NCBI RefSeq assembly: GCF_921293095.1
Contig: NC_060250.1
Coordinates: 12,914,001-12,978,000, forward strand
Length of the DNA: 64,000 bases
DNA from: Ischnura elegans
Lineage: Eukaryota; Arthropoda; Insecta; Odonata; Coenagrionidae
Reading direction: 5' to 3'
The position numbers and the translations under genes are program-made. Positions within the stretch are counted from its first letter, which is position 1. The number at the start of each line of letters is the position of its first letter. This document shows positions 47,141 through 58,991 of the stretch, piece by piece. A model generated the notes under the pieces. The model worked only from the letters and a program-made list of their open reading frames with translations. It did not search any database and was not told the origin of the DNA.

Positions 47141-47700
47141 TAAGTACTGTATGAAGAATGAATTTTCGGCTTGAGCAATACGCACGAAACAATGAACATG
47201 TCAATTAATATTATGCTACATTAGGGTGGCCCTTATTTTTTAAAATAAAGCAACCGGCATCAGGTTAAAGTTGCGGCCAATAGCCTAGGGTGGGCCGAAA
47301 AAATGATTATATTCAGGATCAAATATACCCTATGAGGGAAAGGAATATTTTCGAAAGAAATTCGAATATTTCCGAAGGTATCCAGTATCATTGACCTGCT
47401 ACCAAGCCCATTTTGGCGATAAAAAGTGATAAAAATAGCATTTAAGGTTATATTGACGAAGGTTAAAGTTTATATAAAGAATTTGATGGTTTTGCGATGG
47501 GTGAGAATGATCAACAAATATGTCGAGTATGCAACACGTCTTCCATCTGCCTGGGGTGGCACGCGCTCACTCTTGCTGCTATAACCCGGGAACCAAAGGG
47601 TAGGAATGAAAGATATTCGAGGTGATACACTAATAATGTCGGACGAGTTGTTGTAGAGAACATAAAGTGATAGAATAATCCGAGAGTGACATCATCTTCT
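47141..47700. other. Possible MITE start, otherwise unassigned
   Basis: ta|gggtggcccttatttttt at 47223 resembles the start of TA-targeted MITEs, but no matching right end was found. Confidence 0.35.
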
Positions 47701-47704
47701 GTTA

Positions 47705-47965
47705 TGTCCGAAAAACACCCAAAAATACCAAAGTTTCAAAACTTTAAGTGCGATGCGGCACGTTTTCTCGGTATCAGATTACATAAATAATTTTAACGAT
47801 TTATTTTCTCACCAAATGGAACAAATTTAGGGGGATCTTCAGTAATGTCCATAAAAACAATCAAAAATACCAAAATTTCAAAATTTAAAGTTCGATGCGG
47901 CACGTTTTCTCGGTATCCGATCGCATGAATATTTTGCACGATTTTTTTTCACCAAATGAAACAAA
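47705..47965. repeat. Tandem duplication, 142-bp period
   Basis: gatgcggcacgttttctcgg, aaaataccaaa and tcaccaaatg occur twice with a 142-bp offset (ctcggtatc at 47767 and 47909). Confidence 0.8.
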
Positions 47966-48504
47966 ACTTGTGGGCGTCCCAAAAGAAATTCAAAAATTTT
48001 AAAAATTAGAACCACTCAAATGTTACATCCTTAATGCGTATTTAAAGCGTTTTCCTTCACTTAATATGCACTGAAAATGTGATGGGCTGCAGACATGAGA
48101 AATTGGACTAAAGATAACAGCTAGAAGTGTTTTTCTGGGTGATTGATTATAGCGTGCGATTGTACTGTTGAGTAAGAAGATTATACCTACTATGTGAGGC
48201 ATTATGGGGGGAATTGGAATTGACAGACATATTAATTAGAAAAAGGCACATTTGCGTAAGAGAACGGGAAGACATGTTTCACCATGAAGGACAGAGGTGT
48301 TGTGTCTTCGTTGTTAACTTAAAGAATCAGTGAGGGTAGAAATTTCCACCATTTAAATAAATTTGCATTTCGGATCTGGGAAAAAATAATCCAATTGACC
48401 CTTCTGAGTGGAGAGTCTTAACACATATTTATATGACAATTGTCTAAAATCGGAAGTTTCAAGCGTGATGGAGTGCAATTTTTCCATATTGGGATAAAAA
48501 CTTG
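47966..48504. other. No recognised feature
   Basis: No supported gene or repeat. Confidence 0.5.
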
Positions 48505-48822
48505 TAATTTTCCACGGTTATAAAATTTATCACGACCTAGGTTTTTATGTTAATGCATCATCGTCAATGCGCAAATGGTTGAAAATTATGTCAATGGTAT
48601 TGACTATACGCCATTTATAATTAATATAATTAATATTAGCGGGCGTAACTTGGAGGAAATCCATAATCGCAGGAATGGAAGGATCAACAACTTTGCTACT
48701 TCCATGTGGAAATAGCAAAGTTGTTGATCCTTCTATTCTTATACGCCATTTGTACCTTGAAGATGACGCATTAACAATGTATCCTAGGTCTTAATAAATT
48801 TTATAATCGTGGAATATTGCAA
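48505..48822. repeat. Nested foldback element, about 315 bp
   Basis: The outer arms (ccacggttataaaatttat...gacctagg and its mirror cctaggtc...ataaattttataatcgtgg) enclose a second, tighter hairpin: gaatggaaggatcaacaact (48673-) mirrored by agttgttgatccttctattc (to 48738) with a 16-bp loop. tatacgccattt appears as a direct pair at about 48606 and 48740. Confidence 0.85.
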
Positions 48823-48860
48823 GTATTTATTTCAATATTAATTAGTTCTTTAATTTAGAG

Positions 48861-49235
48861 CAGAGGTCTCCAAACAATGGCCCGACACATAATTTCATCC
48901 GGTCCGAAAGACTAATCCCTCTGCGTTGGTCTTGAAAAAATAATTATCCTACGGCTTGAATCGCTGAATTATTCAAATTTGGGGCTAATGAATTGTGTTT
49001 TGCTTGTAGTTTTGTGTACATTTTTATTATATCATACTTGAGTGATCAAACTTTTTCCAAAATGAAGAATGTGAAATCTAACTATCGAGAAAATTTGTCA
49101 GATGATCGTTTGAAATTAGTTCTTACAATTGGCTTATCTACTCAGTCCCTTGTGGTCCTATTCAAGAAGGAGAACTGCTTTGCATTTGTCCTTTGTGATC
49201 GGCACTTTATCTTGAACTAGTGATCATTTTTTCCA
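48861..49235 (+). pseudogene. hAT transposase C-terminal remnant with one terminus
   Basis: cagaggtctccaaac at 48861 is a typical hAT terminus (C-A-G start). From about 49020 a plus-strand frame gives SYLSDQTFSKMKNVKSNYRE and NLSDDRLKLVLTIG, the hAT C-terminal dimerisation domain as found in the GTF2I-repeat/SCAND3-type hAT proteins. Only about 130 bp separate terminus and domain, so most of the element, including the DDE catalytic region, is deleted. It ends where a LINE fragment begins (49246). Confidence 0.75.
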
Positions 49236-49245
49236 GCGAAGCTGG

Positions 49246-49525
49246 GTTTAAAAAATTTCCATCCCAAACTCTTTCCCTGCTTTTTCCCCACTCATTATTC
49301 TAAACAAGCCACATAGCCTGCTTCTTTTCCTCCTCTCTTGTAAACTCTCCCACCTAATAACTCTGCGCATTTCTGAAACACTTTCCGTTTTTTTTATGCT
49401 TTCCCAACACATACCTTGCAGCTTTTCTCTGCACCTTCTCCAGTTTCTCAAGTTTCTCGATGTAAATATTAAAAATGACGGGGTATAGTGCACATCCTTG
49501 TCTCACTCCTTTACATCAACGGTGA
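49246..49525 (-). pseudogene. LINE 3' fragment with fused RT and C-terminal motifs
   Basis: On the minus strand the sequence starts GVRQGCALYPVIFNIYIEKL (RT region before the active site; the G-x-RQG-C form is RTE-like). It runs directly into EKLEKVQRKAARYVLGKHKK, then WESLQERRKRSRLCGLFRIM, the C-terminal domain of CR1/jockey-type LINEs. The active-site YADD part, normally between them, is missing. It is either an internal deletion or a junction of two elements. Confidence 0.7.
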
Positions 49526-50320
49526 ATGCTTTTAATGATAATATTTTAATTATTATTTATTTTTAGTGATCGACTGCTGACAATGAGTATGGTGGTCGGT
49601 GACAATGACATCGATATCTGGCAGAAGCAAAGAGGCAACCTTGGTAAAATAAAGTACAATACAAGTGTTTAATAATACGATTTAAAATGTAAATTGGATG
49701 ACCATACGGCGAATTTCAGATTATTGAGCTTGAAGCGAGAAATCTTCATTTCTCAATCAGATTCCGCGGTCGGCGTGGGAGTTCCGCTGGTTGAATCGAG
49801 AATGCATTTTAATGAATTCCCGCGGACGGAACGACATATATGATTGCAAAACAGCCTTTTTGAAATCCATTGGTAAGTCGGACGCATTCGTTGAGCATGA
49901 CCTTGGTGTCTAGTGGAGTTGCTGTAGTGCTCGGGCGAGGGAAAAGTTAGAGGAACGCCAAGGTCTTCTCGATAGTGTTTTTTCATTCATGCTGCCAGCT
50001 TGTTTTATTTTTATCGTCCCCACCCCGACAGCAGCGCAGGTTATTATTACTATTTCAATCCAAATAAGGGAGTTTCTAGCTTCCAAGCATCTAATCAAAT
50101 CACATAATTTAGATACTTCAAATAACCACCAATCGCATTGTTAAGTATGTATAATTTTTTAAAGACCACCTTTTGCCTCTTATTCCTAAATTTCTAAATT
50201 TAAGATTTTTTAAAATTTTATTATTTTTTTATTTTCATCGCCCTGTAACAGCGCATTTAAGTCCTTTCCAGCGGGAAAATTTAACGAACAACAACGTCCA
50301 ACGATGGCGAACACTCGTGC
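49526..50320. other. No recognised feature
   Basis: Contains overlapping short minus-strand frames (49753-50098) that are not recognisable. The flank of the P-element relative begins at 50321. Confidence 0.45.
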
Positions 50321-50327
50321 CCTGGAC

Positions 50328-52985
50328 CATAGCCACCTAGAGAGAAGGCCCGATCACAAGCGACGGCTGAGGCTCTGACGTCACCACGAGAAGTGCTCTG
50401 TTGTTCAGGCTGCCGTTGGAGACCACTTTGTTTACGAGTGTATTTACGTTACGTTCTACCACATTTTAGGGGTTTTAGTGGTGTTAGTTGGTGGAAATTG
50501 AAGTTTCTGAGGATAGTGAAGTTTCCTTTATTCTTGAATTTCATTCGCTGGGCTTAAGAAACGTATTAAGTACTATGCATTTTTGTTAAAACTGTTCCTT
50601 TCGCGTGTGTAGTGCCGGTATGCGAAGAAAACTTCAGGAGTGGACCCGAAGTTCAAGTTTCTAGCCTTGCAAAAGATCCTGAGTTGAAGGAGTGTATTTG
50701 AGGAATGAGAAGAGACAATTTCACCTCCACGAAAAACAGTAAGGTATGTACCCTTTCTCGCTGTAATTATTTGGATGTAATTTCTAGCTAGATGTGGCTT
50801 GGGGATGCTGACAGTACTAAAAGTGGCGATCTAAATATAGAAGCGACAATTCAACAGGAAATTATTGTATTTTAGCTGTATGTTTTGCATCATTTCGTTA
50901 AGTAAACGTGAGGTTGAAGGAGTTTCTGGGAATTATAATATAGCAGCCAAGTTTATAGTAACGATTATTCTTCCTTATCTTGCCCTCTGCTGTGCTATGC
51001 GTCTGAAACTCAGTAAAACTGCTTATTTAACTATACTTTTGTAACTTATAGCGGAAAAGCAATTTGAATTGTTTACGCGATATGCTATGTACTTGGGTAT
51101 TTTTGATAAAGCTACCAGTCTTTTATTTTTGCCGTAGTACCTTATATTACGGGGGAAAGCACATAAATTTCTATAGGATTCTTGAGTTCAAATTAATTTC
51201 AGCTTATGTATCATTTCGTAAGACCAACGATATTTACTTGATTAATTTCATGGAAAGCATCTAATCATGAGAAATTCATGAATATCGTCAGAAACGTATA
51301 TAGTATGTTATTTGTGAGCATGAACCACCGTGAATGAAAATATGCGTTTTTCTCTTACAATTGGTGCAATGAACCGTAATTTATCTGTGCCCGGCTTTCA
51401 TCATCTAAAATTAACTTATGGTCTAGTTTTAAATAAAAAATCGTCAAGGTATATAATGATCTCCTATATTTACTGGCCTTGTCATTAGATATATTTCTCA
51501 TGCAGAAATGCCTAAAATTGGTAATGAAATAACTACGTAGTAATTTATTTGGTATTTTCTTATTTATTGATTTTAGTGGTGTGAGCTTCACAGCGAGTGA
51601 CATCAGGAAAGAATCTGTGGCCTTGCCGGAGAAGATGGGGAAGATAATTTGTGTTGAATTAAAGGTGCCCAGATGGTGAGGAGGGTGCCATTTCTTCATA
51701 ATTACCGAACTATCATCTAGAAGATAGAATAACATAGTTGTTGAAGTGACATATAAGACTATGGTGGATTTTTTTAAATCACTGGATGATGTGACAATGG
51801 ACATTCGTCGGAAAAACTATTGAAGATGGTTATTGTGACTTCTGCCAGTGCTCTTTTATATAATTTTTGTTCAAAACAGATTACCGGTATTTTTTTCACC
51901 AAATTAGTTCATGGTAATAAGAGAAAATTGCATGTATTATTGTGATTGACTAATGGAAATACAAAATATTTGTATTTTATTTCGGTGTTTTTTTCTTTCC
52001 TGCCACCAAAATTCCTTGTGGTGATTACTTCATGCATGTAAAGTAAGATCTGAGGTGTGATGTAAGAGATGCCGTGTTCTTTATACAAATGTTTATGCTG
52101 GTGATTTGGTAGGACTTTCAGACTTTTTATTAGATTGATATATCTACTGAAGTGACATTGAAACTTTTGCTCATCCCAAATAATTTTTCAAATACTTAAG
52201 CGCCTAAGACGAGTGCGTTTTATTATCTGAGGCTGGAATATACGTAAATTTTGGCAGGCATTTTGATGTATTCGAACGTAATAATAGCAGATGTGTCAAC
52301 GATCTTATATTTCACAAGTAACTATTATTGAAAATCTTATTTCGTCAGGCTCTAAGGTAAGCATTTCATAGCCCATGGGCATATCTAATTCAGTGTCAAA
52401 ATAAATAAGAATTCAATCTTAATTAATAGATCTATTTGGGACCTTGTGCGACCTTTTACTCTGCTAGAAAGAAATTATTTATCCAAGGAAAGTATATGGA
52501 CAGCAACCAGGTTTAATCAAATACTTGACATCACCACTTAATGCTATCGAATTTCGAGACGCTTTTGTGTAGAAGAATAAATTCTCTTTGGATGCAAAGA
52601 GCCTTTTCTAGATAGGTATTTCAGATTTTAATCTTGTAATGTAGTACTTCTAGATCACAACGACAATTTATGAATTAGTTATAAATAGTTTTTTTTTTCT
52701 GGAGAACGGCGAAGTTATATGGTACGTGGATTAGACGCAATATTAACTAATGACTTCAGATTGAAAAATATTTTTTTATGCGTGTCAGTTATTTCTCGGA
52801 ACCCGCTGGCTATTTTCTTATTGATTGAGTAAATTAGGTATCAATTATCTATTCATTACGGCGGCTAAACCACCGTCGCAGACAGTACCACGACCACTTC
52901 CATTCTACCATGCTCTCTCTGGTGGTAGCACTACAATGAGTGACGTCACACGCCTGTGAACAGGCCTTCTCTCTAGGTGGCTGTG
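50328..52985 (+). mobile_element. P-element relative (2.66 kb) with 7-bp TSD cctggac
   Basis: The termini are inverted repeats: catagccacctagagagaag at the left and, reverse-complemented, cacagccacctagagagaag at the right; similarity continues through a tgacgtcac motif further in. cctggac flanks both sides (50321-50327 and 52986-52992). P superfamily elements start with CA and make 7-8 bp duplications, and a THAP domain lies just inside the left end (50606-50747). The catalytic and GTP-binding regions were not recognisable in the remaining 2 kb, so the element is either decayed or internally replaced. The 149-codon minus frame at 51355-51804 is not recognised. Confidence 0.8.
50606..50747 (+). 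pseudogene. THAP zinc-finger domain of P-type transposase
   Basis: The plus strand reads CVVPVCEENF, then KDPELKECI, a TGA stop, and GMRRDNFTSTKNSKVC. This follows the THAP pattern C-x2-4-C ... P/KDPEL ... W ... R-x-NF-x-S-x-K-S-x-VC; the TGA replaces the position of the conserved Trp (TGG to TGA). A good donor (aag|gtatgt) overlaps the VC codons, so an exon boundary may lie here. The last C-x2-H of the zinc centre is not in frame downstream. THAP domains bind the subterminal DNA of P elements. The start codon was not found. Confidence 0.8.
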
Positions 52986-52992
52986 CCTGGAC

Positions 52993-53320
52993 TGCCTAGG
53001 CGGAAGTCGGACCCGTAAGAAGTTGAGGACTTCACTTCACCACCACTGAGGCTGGCAAAGCTTTCCATTGCTAGAATCGATTCCATCTTCCCTTGCAGAG
53101 GAAACTTAACAGATTTGATTAGAATATTAGATTTGAGGCATTCCTATCAGCGGTCTTGGCTGAATACTTTTCTCCCTGCCTTTTATTATCAGAATTCAAT
53201 GCGTTTTTCAAGGGTTTTTCAAAGTGCAATTTACAAATAATTTTACAATTGTAAGAATAAGTTTTTTTCACATTTACAGTATTTTTAAGGAGGAATCTGC
53301 AATACTCAGAAGACGATATG
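52993..53320. other. No recognised feature
   Basis: Flank of the P-element relative; nothing supported. Confidence 0.5.
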
Positions 53321-53605
53321 GGAGACAAGTTATAGCATTTTTTGTCCCATAAACGTGGTGTCCTTAGCTATGGCAACGCAAACATTTCTTTGAATCCACT
53401 TTGCAGTTACCGTGAAAACGGTTTTTCATGGATATCCAGCCTTTTTGACATGTTATCGTATTCAATACTCTGGATTTTTTTAGGACATTGGATGATTACG
53501 GTTGGACGAAAATGCGCGATTATGATTGTCTACAAAAATTAATCTTTGAGTTTAATTAAACAAGAGCTTCGAGCGAGTTTTGAAAATGCGATTGCGCAAT
53601 CTCAC
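53321..53605. repeat. Dispersed repeat Y, copy 1
   Basis: It is parallel to 60005-60275: both have ttttttgtcc.ataa, tggcaacgcaaa, ttaccgtg/ttaccttg, acggtttttc, tggatatcca/tgggtatcca, ttttttaggacat and ttgcgcaat. About 25 percent diverged by eye. A third, weak trace is at 63420-63500. The element type is unknown. Confidence 0.65.
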
Positions 53606-53749
53606 CCATTTTGAGGTTGTCAGAGGAGGCCTATGCCGTCGCCAGGTTTCTCTCTACCATTCCATCCCTAAATGTCCCTCGTGTCGCAAATGGCCTTGGC
53701 TGTCAGCCACCTCTTCTAATTTCCATACCAGTACGACCTTCATTAAATA

Positions 53750-54755
53750 GGGTGGTTTTCTATTATTTTTTTATTGCCTAAATCGAAAGATTATCACTCC
53801 TGGAGTACGTATTTCACGCTTTTATATTTTTAAATGACGACATCTATTTTTCGCGAATAAGTGAAAAGTGAAAATTTTCAAGCGTGCGGAAACGCGACGG
53901 CTAAGCATGAATGCTGGGAAAACTCCGTGTGACGTCGTTCTGGCTCCCGCTGCCGCAAGTGAGGTGACCTTGGGGCGAGGCTTTGAGCGCTGATACGACG
54001 CAGGCTGCTAGCAGGTAGCAGACAGTGGCGCCGACTCCATGGGGCCTGAGGGGGCCCGAGCCCCCTCAAAGATTCGTTTGGGGGGGGGGTGCGGAGCCCC
54101 CTCAATAATTCAAGAAAATAATTAAGTTATATTATGCTTTGTGAAATCACAAAAATATATTGGTAATTTTTTTCCCATGTTTGACGATAGTTACCTTTTA
54201 AAATAAATTCAACAATGTGTTAAAACAAATAATTATAAGGTTAAGCAGGTTAACTGAATCAGGTGGTGTGAATCATGACAGCTTTTCGGCGCTGCGACAA
54301 ACTTTGAATTTAACCTCTTCCCGGGGAAAAACCTCCGATATGGGCCCCCCAATATTTTTTATAAGTCGGCGCCCTTGGTAGCAGAGTACCCAGCTAGCTG
54401 GTAGTGCTTGGCTTAAATAAGGATTATTAATACATTATCAAACGACGAAAACTTTCCGACCTTTAATAGGTGATTATTAAGAGATGTTTCCCTGAAGTCT
54501 GTGCCTCATGCATTGGTAATCTCAGACGATGTTAAACTCCCATCTACTCGTGTAGAATCTAGGTCCCTGTGACGTCACGTGGAGTGGCATCGCAATGGTG
54601 CCAATCTGGCCTTTTTCATATGAGGGTAAAATTGACCATTGCCATTTGTCTAAACCGGTATTTCTAAAACCAAATAATTTGTATATTATAAATACACTAA
54701 TGGTGGGTAACGAATCGCAATCAATGCCTTTCGTTTTCTTTGATGAAGGAAACCC
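53750..54755. mobile_element. MITE family X, copy 2, interrupted by a hAT MITE
   Basis: This is the inverse of copy 1 (957-1610). The ends are gggtggttttc and ggaaaccc, inverted versions of one another, and ta flanks each end. After subtracting the insertion (355 bp plus 8 bp) the length is 643 bp, close to copy 1 (654 bp). Non-coding; the 75-codon minus frame at 53878-54105 crosses the insertion junction and is not real. Confidence 0.85.
54023..54377. mobile_element. hAT-like MITE with 8-bp TSD gtagcaga
   Basis: A 355-bp element is flanked by gtagcaga (54015-54022, 54378-54385). The 13-bp termini CAGTGGCGCCGAC and, reverse-complemented, CAAGGGCGCCGAC differ at two positions. Copy 1 of MITE X has the same locus uninterrupted (ggtagctgagtaccc), which directly shows the empty site. 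Non-coding. Confidence 0.9.
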
Positions 54756-57030
54756 TATTATGGGGTATACTTTTTGGACGTATGCTCAAATATGACCTTG
54801 GTTTCAGAAAAAATACATCTTGCGACAAATACTTAGTGTAATTCCTTAAAAAAATGCTGGTATTTTTATAGGTTATATGTTCCCGTTTCCAGTACAGAAA
54901 ATAAACTTATGATATTATCATAACTGATGTAATAAATCCATCCTAAGTTAATTTTCATCGTACTTGGATTGAAGTTTTTCTCAGAAAAGCGCTCCGGTAA
55001 TTGAAAACAATTTTTTATGACGATTAAGTTTGACTCAGAATAATCACTTCTCCATTCAATGCGACAATGTTATCATTATTTGCGGCTCAATACTACTCAA
55101 GATAGTTCAAATCATTACAATTTCAGGCATATTGATAAAATTTAGTGACGAGCGGATGTTATTGCATTTGCTTTTGGATTCTAGAGTGCTCCTGATGATC
55201 CTTCGACCTTGAGCTGTGGCTATCTTGTGAAAAATTAATTTCATCGACTGTTTGTTGGTTCATTGACCCCATTAATCAGCGCTAGGCCTCGTGGCGGTCG
55301 TATAACACGCTACTTCCTTAATCATATCATTGGACATAAATTTAGAGCGTCTGCATATTTGTTATGAGGCAAACTGAGGCATTGAACTTGTTGCTCCATT
55401 CTTTCATTTGGTCCCGCATTTTTTGGACGTTCTAAATTTCAATTAGATACGATATATAAATATCTATATTTCTGAAGCGAACTAGCCAGAATTCCCAGGA
55501 ACAACGTGCAAACATAGGTTAACCTACTCCTGTGATATGCATGTCTCTTTAAAATTTCAAATATGACGCTCACCTATTAGTTCTTCGCAGGACAACCCAA
55601 GAACCCTGGCTACTGAAATTAGTGTTCTCTGAACCATTGAAATTCGTAAGCAGTCTCATTGTTTCACTGATTTAATAATTGAGTGCTAATAAATACTTTT
55701 ATGAAGTGCATGAGCAGTGATACTCATGCATAAAGCGTGTTCTCACTGGTTCACTTTAAAGCATGAATCACACAGTCATTTTTTGCAAGAGGAGCAAGAG
55801 GGGCAATTGCCGTGAGAATGTGTAGCGAGTCGGTACCCGAAACGTCGCGTCGGCGCTCTTACATATTCTTACCCGCGCGGTATCCTGAGAAGAGAAGAGA
55901 AGTGTATACACATCGCTGGTGTTATCTTTCATTCAATTAGAACGCCAACAGCGATTTTAACTACACTCTTTGCCTATAATTAAATAACATTTGTAAATAC
56001 GGAAAGTGACGGTGGGAATGACCGTGTGATTCGGAAAATGATGGGTCGAGGGATCACTCATTTGTTCCCTGAAACCCTATCGCTGAGGGTATCATTCTGA
56101 AGAACGCAATGAATGATCGTGCGATTCAGCCTTGAGTATAACTCGCATCTGAGAATTCCGAAATTTTCTCAAAAATACATGGACAACGCGTGGGTGGTAC
56201 ATGTTAATTCAGGGTTGACGAAAGCACAAGAAATTTGGTGAAGTGGGGGCGAAATACTCCAGCTTTGTTCATCTTGGAAACGTTACGAAACAATAATTGG
56301 GGTTGAAAAGAAAAAAGGCATCAGTTTGGACACCAAATCGATTGAATTGAAGTTAACCATATAAACTCTGCCTATTTTTCATAAATTGAAGCCATTCTTA
56401 CTGTAGATTGTAGATTTCCTGTAGTAATTTTGCGTAAAACGTCTATCCTGTTGATCAGTCCTTGGAGGTGATGCTGCGTGTCAGATAACCATCTTCAAAT
56501 TATTATTCACGAGTGAAGAAATATATTAATGCGGTATGAGTTCCCTTGCAGGTATAATACATTCTCTCGTCCCATTATGGAACCCGTTGGAAATGAGAAT
56601 ATCGTCAAGGGCCTGGGAACCGGCAGCTGCGACTCCATGGAGACGCCGCATTGGACCTACGCGTGGCAGCCATTACACCTGGGAAAACGTCGTTACAATT
56701 GGCGGTAAGAGCAAAACATTGACCCACGTTAATTTCATGCATCATTTGGTACTCTTGTTTACCGGCGTATTTTCCCAGAGAAATGTCATCACATCGTGAT
56801 TTCGCCCTGTTTATGTTGAAATGTGTGAAATTTCTGTTTAAGGAGCCGTTGCATATTTAGTAATGTCTCCGGCTTCCAGAACTCAAGTGAGTGCCAATAA
56901 TTTAGATTTCTAATTTCATTGGTTTTTTTACTGAAGACATTTTCGCGATGAAAAACCTATTTTCCGTCACAAAAATTACTGTATTTTTTCAGCAGAATCG
57001 TGTAGAATCATCAGCAAGGTGCACCGTATT
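54756..57030. other. No recognised gene; one motif of interest
   Basis: At about 55828-55855, gcgagtcggtacccgaaacg followed by tcgcgtcgg contains a short stem then cgaaacg, similar to motifs in the foldbacks. The 87-codon plus frame at 56536-56799 is not recognisable. Confidence 0.35.
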
Positions 57031-57034
57031 TTAA

Positions 57035-57344
57035 TCAAGTTTTCATCTCATTTGATGATATGTTTATCTCACACTGAAGCACTTGATTAAACACATCTTT
57101 TGGATATTTTTTCTCGTTTGAGAGCATGATAACGTCGATCGTCAGCTGTTCCGCAATTATTTGCACCCATCCTTGTTGCTGGAATTCTTTTCTTGAGCCT
57201 CTCCCGTAGGCCTCTGAATATCTCCCCCGTATCAATGAAATTTTCCTTTTTCTCTCTTTCCCTTGACCCGGGTTCTTCAAAATAACCGCATATAATTGGG
57301 GTCAAGCAGTTTTCGTACCTAAGCATAGGTAGGGCATGGAGCAA
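57035..57344 (-). CDS. Uncharacterised ORF pair, possibly coding remnant
   Basis: Two overlapping minus-strand frames (57344-57087 and 57280-57035) have a charged composition unusual for the neighbourhood. One includes FIDTGEIFRGLRERLKKRIP and TRMGANNCGTADDRRYH; the other continues with NEKKYPKDVFNQVLQC. The sequence may be a single reading frame broken once. No family is recognised; a decayed transposon protein is as likely as a host exon. Confidence 0.25.
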
Positions 57345-58640
57345 TTCTGCTTATTTGACTTCTACTTCACATTCTTTGATTTATTTGATAAACATTACTT
57401 ATTACTAGTAGGATGTCGGCTGGTATTAACATGAAAATTAAAATAGTTGGAGTGCTTTAATCATCTATATAAGAGCAAAGAGAAGGAGAGAGAAATGCAC
57501 ATATGAGGATGACACACGATTAAAAAATGAATGTGAACCAAATTGCCAAAAATTCGCACTCTCCTCCAATATTTTCTGAACAACCACAATTGTATCCACA
57601 AGGAATCGAGAAACACTTATTCTTAATAATGTAAACATTTCCGAAGAAGATCTTAAATATATATTCAGGCAAGTAAATTCACTCACTTATCCCTCTACGC
57701 AGGAAGAATTCTTTCAAAATACCCGTTTTCTGCTTCTTGAATTTTATTTTGAATATGTGATATTGCCTTTCTGTGCACAAGAGTAAATTGCCTCTCTGGA
57801 GTATAACTGGCTGCCTTCCTATGAAGACTCACAATTTTTAATATCTTTTGTACAAATATACAGTGACTAATTTATCATTACTCTTATATAATCGTTTGTT
57901 TTTCTTGTAGTTTGGTTAACAGTTTAGTATAAGGGGATGTGTTATCTGTACTCTATATTACGCCCTGGATGACATTAGTTCTTTGTAAGCCTTTTATGAC
58001 TTCTGTATAAACTTGTTAAGTCTACTTTGATATTGTGGGCGAGGGTGGCATCAATGATTTTATTCTTTATAACCGTTACGCAACCATACCTTACAACTAT
58101 AAATTTCTTGGATTCTCAGAGTCCATTTGAATACAATCTTGTTATTTTTGTCACTAGTAATATTAATTAGTAGCCTCAGTAACATTATTTAGTTCGGGAA
58201 CACAACGAAGAAATTTTAACCCTGCTCATCTAATATCGTTTCGGCCTCCAGCATTTGAAGTGAGCTAATATATATTATACCTGTCATAATTTTGATAATA
58301 TGCTTGTGCACAGAATGGTTCAGATTTTATTTCATCCCTTGACACTTGTTCTAGTCTTTAAGCGCATCATTGGTGCATTAGGGCGTATTTTCAATATTGA
58401 TTTCATAACTTGAAGCGCTAATTTCAATAAAATTCTGTTCACAAATAAGGAGAAATTTATCCTGGATATCAATGCTGCAACTATATGCTTACCTGTTCCA
58501 CTTTTTCCTGGCTTCATTATCGTTTCATGACGTCTGTTTGGATATCATCGTCGTGAACTCAAGATGGTATAAACGCCGTTGCTCGCTAGAATTCGATTCA
58601 CAGAAGATGCATTCAAGTTGGTGGAAAATTAGCTAATTTT
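57345..58640. other. No recognised feature
   Basis: AT-rich, with no supported gene or repeat. Confidence 0.5.
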
Positions 58641-58654
58641 AAACATTTTCATAG

Positions 58655-58991
58655 AAGAAGTATTTGGTGATTTCCCGGCAAATGCTGTTGATAAAATCTT
58701 CACGGGAAATCAGCCGGGTAAGGAAGGACACTGCTGCCAACGTCTCAATGGCCTTCTCTGCCATCGTCTTCAGGGCGAATGATGGACCTGGTTATTGCCG
58801 GGCTTATATACACCGTTGGGGAGGTCAAGTCGTCTGTGATTGGTCAGACTTGACCTCCCCAACTGTGCATTTAAGTCCGGCACTAACCAGGTCCATCATT
58901 CGCCCTGAAGACGATGGCAGAGGCGGCCATTGAAACGTTGGCAGCAGTGTCCTTCCTTACCCGGCTGATTTCCCGAGAAGATTTTATCAAC
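58655..58991. mobile_element. Foldback element with 13-bp direct repeats
   Basis: The arms of about 150 bp (58681 outward and 58997 inward) pair through gttgataaaatctt, gggaaatcagccgggtaagg, acactgctgccaacgt, cgtcttcagggcgaatgatg and ttggggaggtcaag, around a loop near 58835. aacattttcatag stands directly on both sides (58642-58654 and 58992-59004). A 13-bp duplication is too long for most cut-and-paste elements and suggests retroposition. The left side has about 26 extra bp outside the arm. The 89-codon plus frame is a by-product of the palindrome. Confidence 0.85.

Noticed and set aside
51355..51804. 149-codon minus-strand ORF inside the P-element relative
   Set aside because: Hydrophobic AT-driven composition, no family motif, opposite to the THAP strand; kept only as an observation.
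58664..58933. 89-codon plus-strand ORF
   Set aside because: It lies across the two arms of the foldback; it is a palindrome by-product without a domain.
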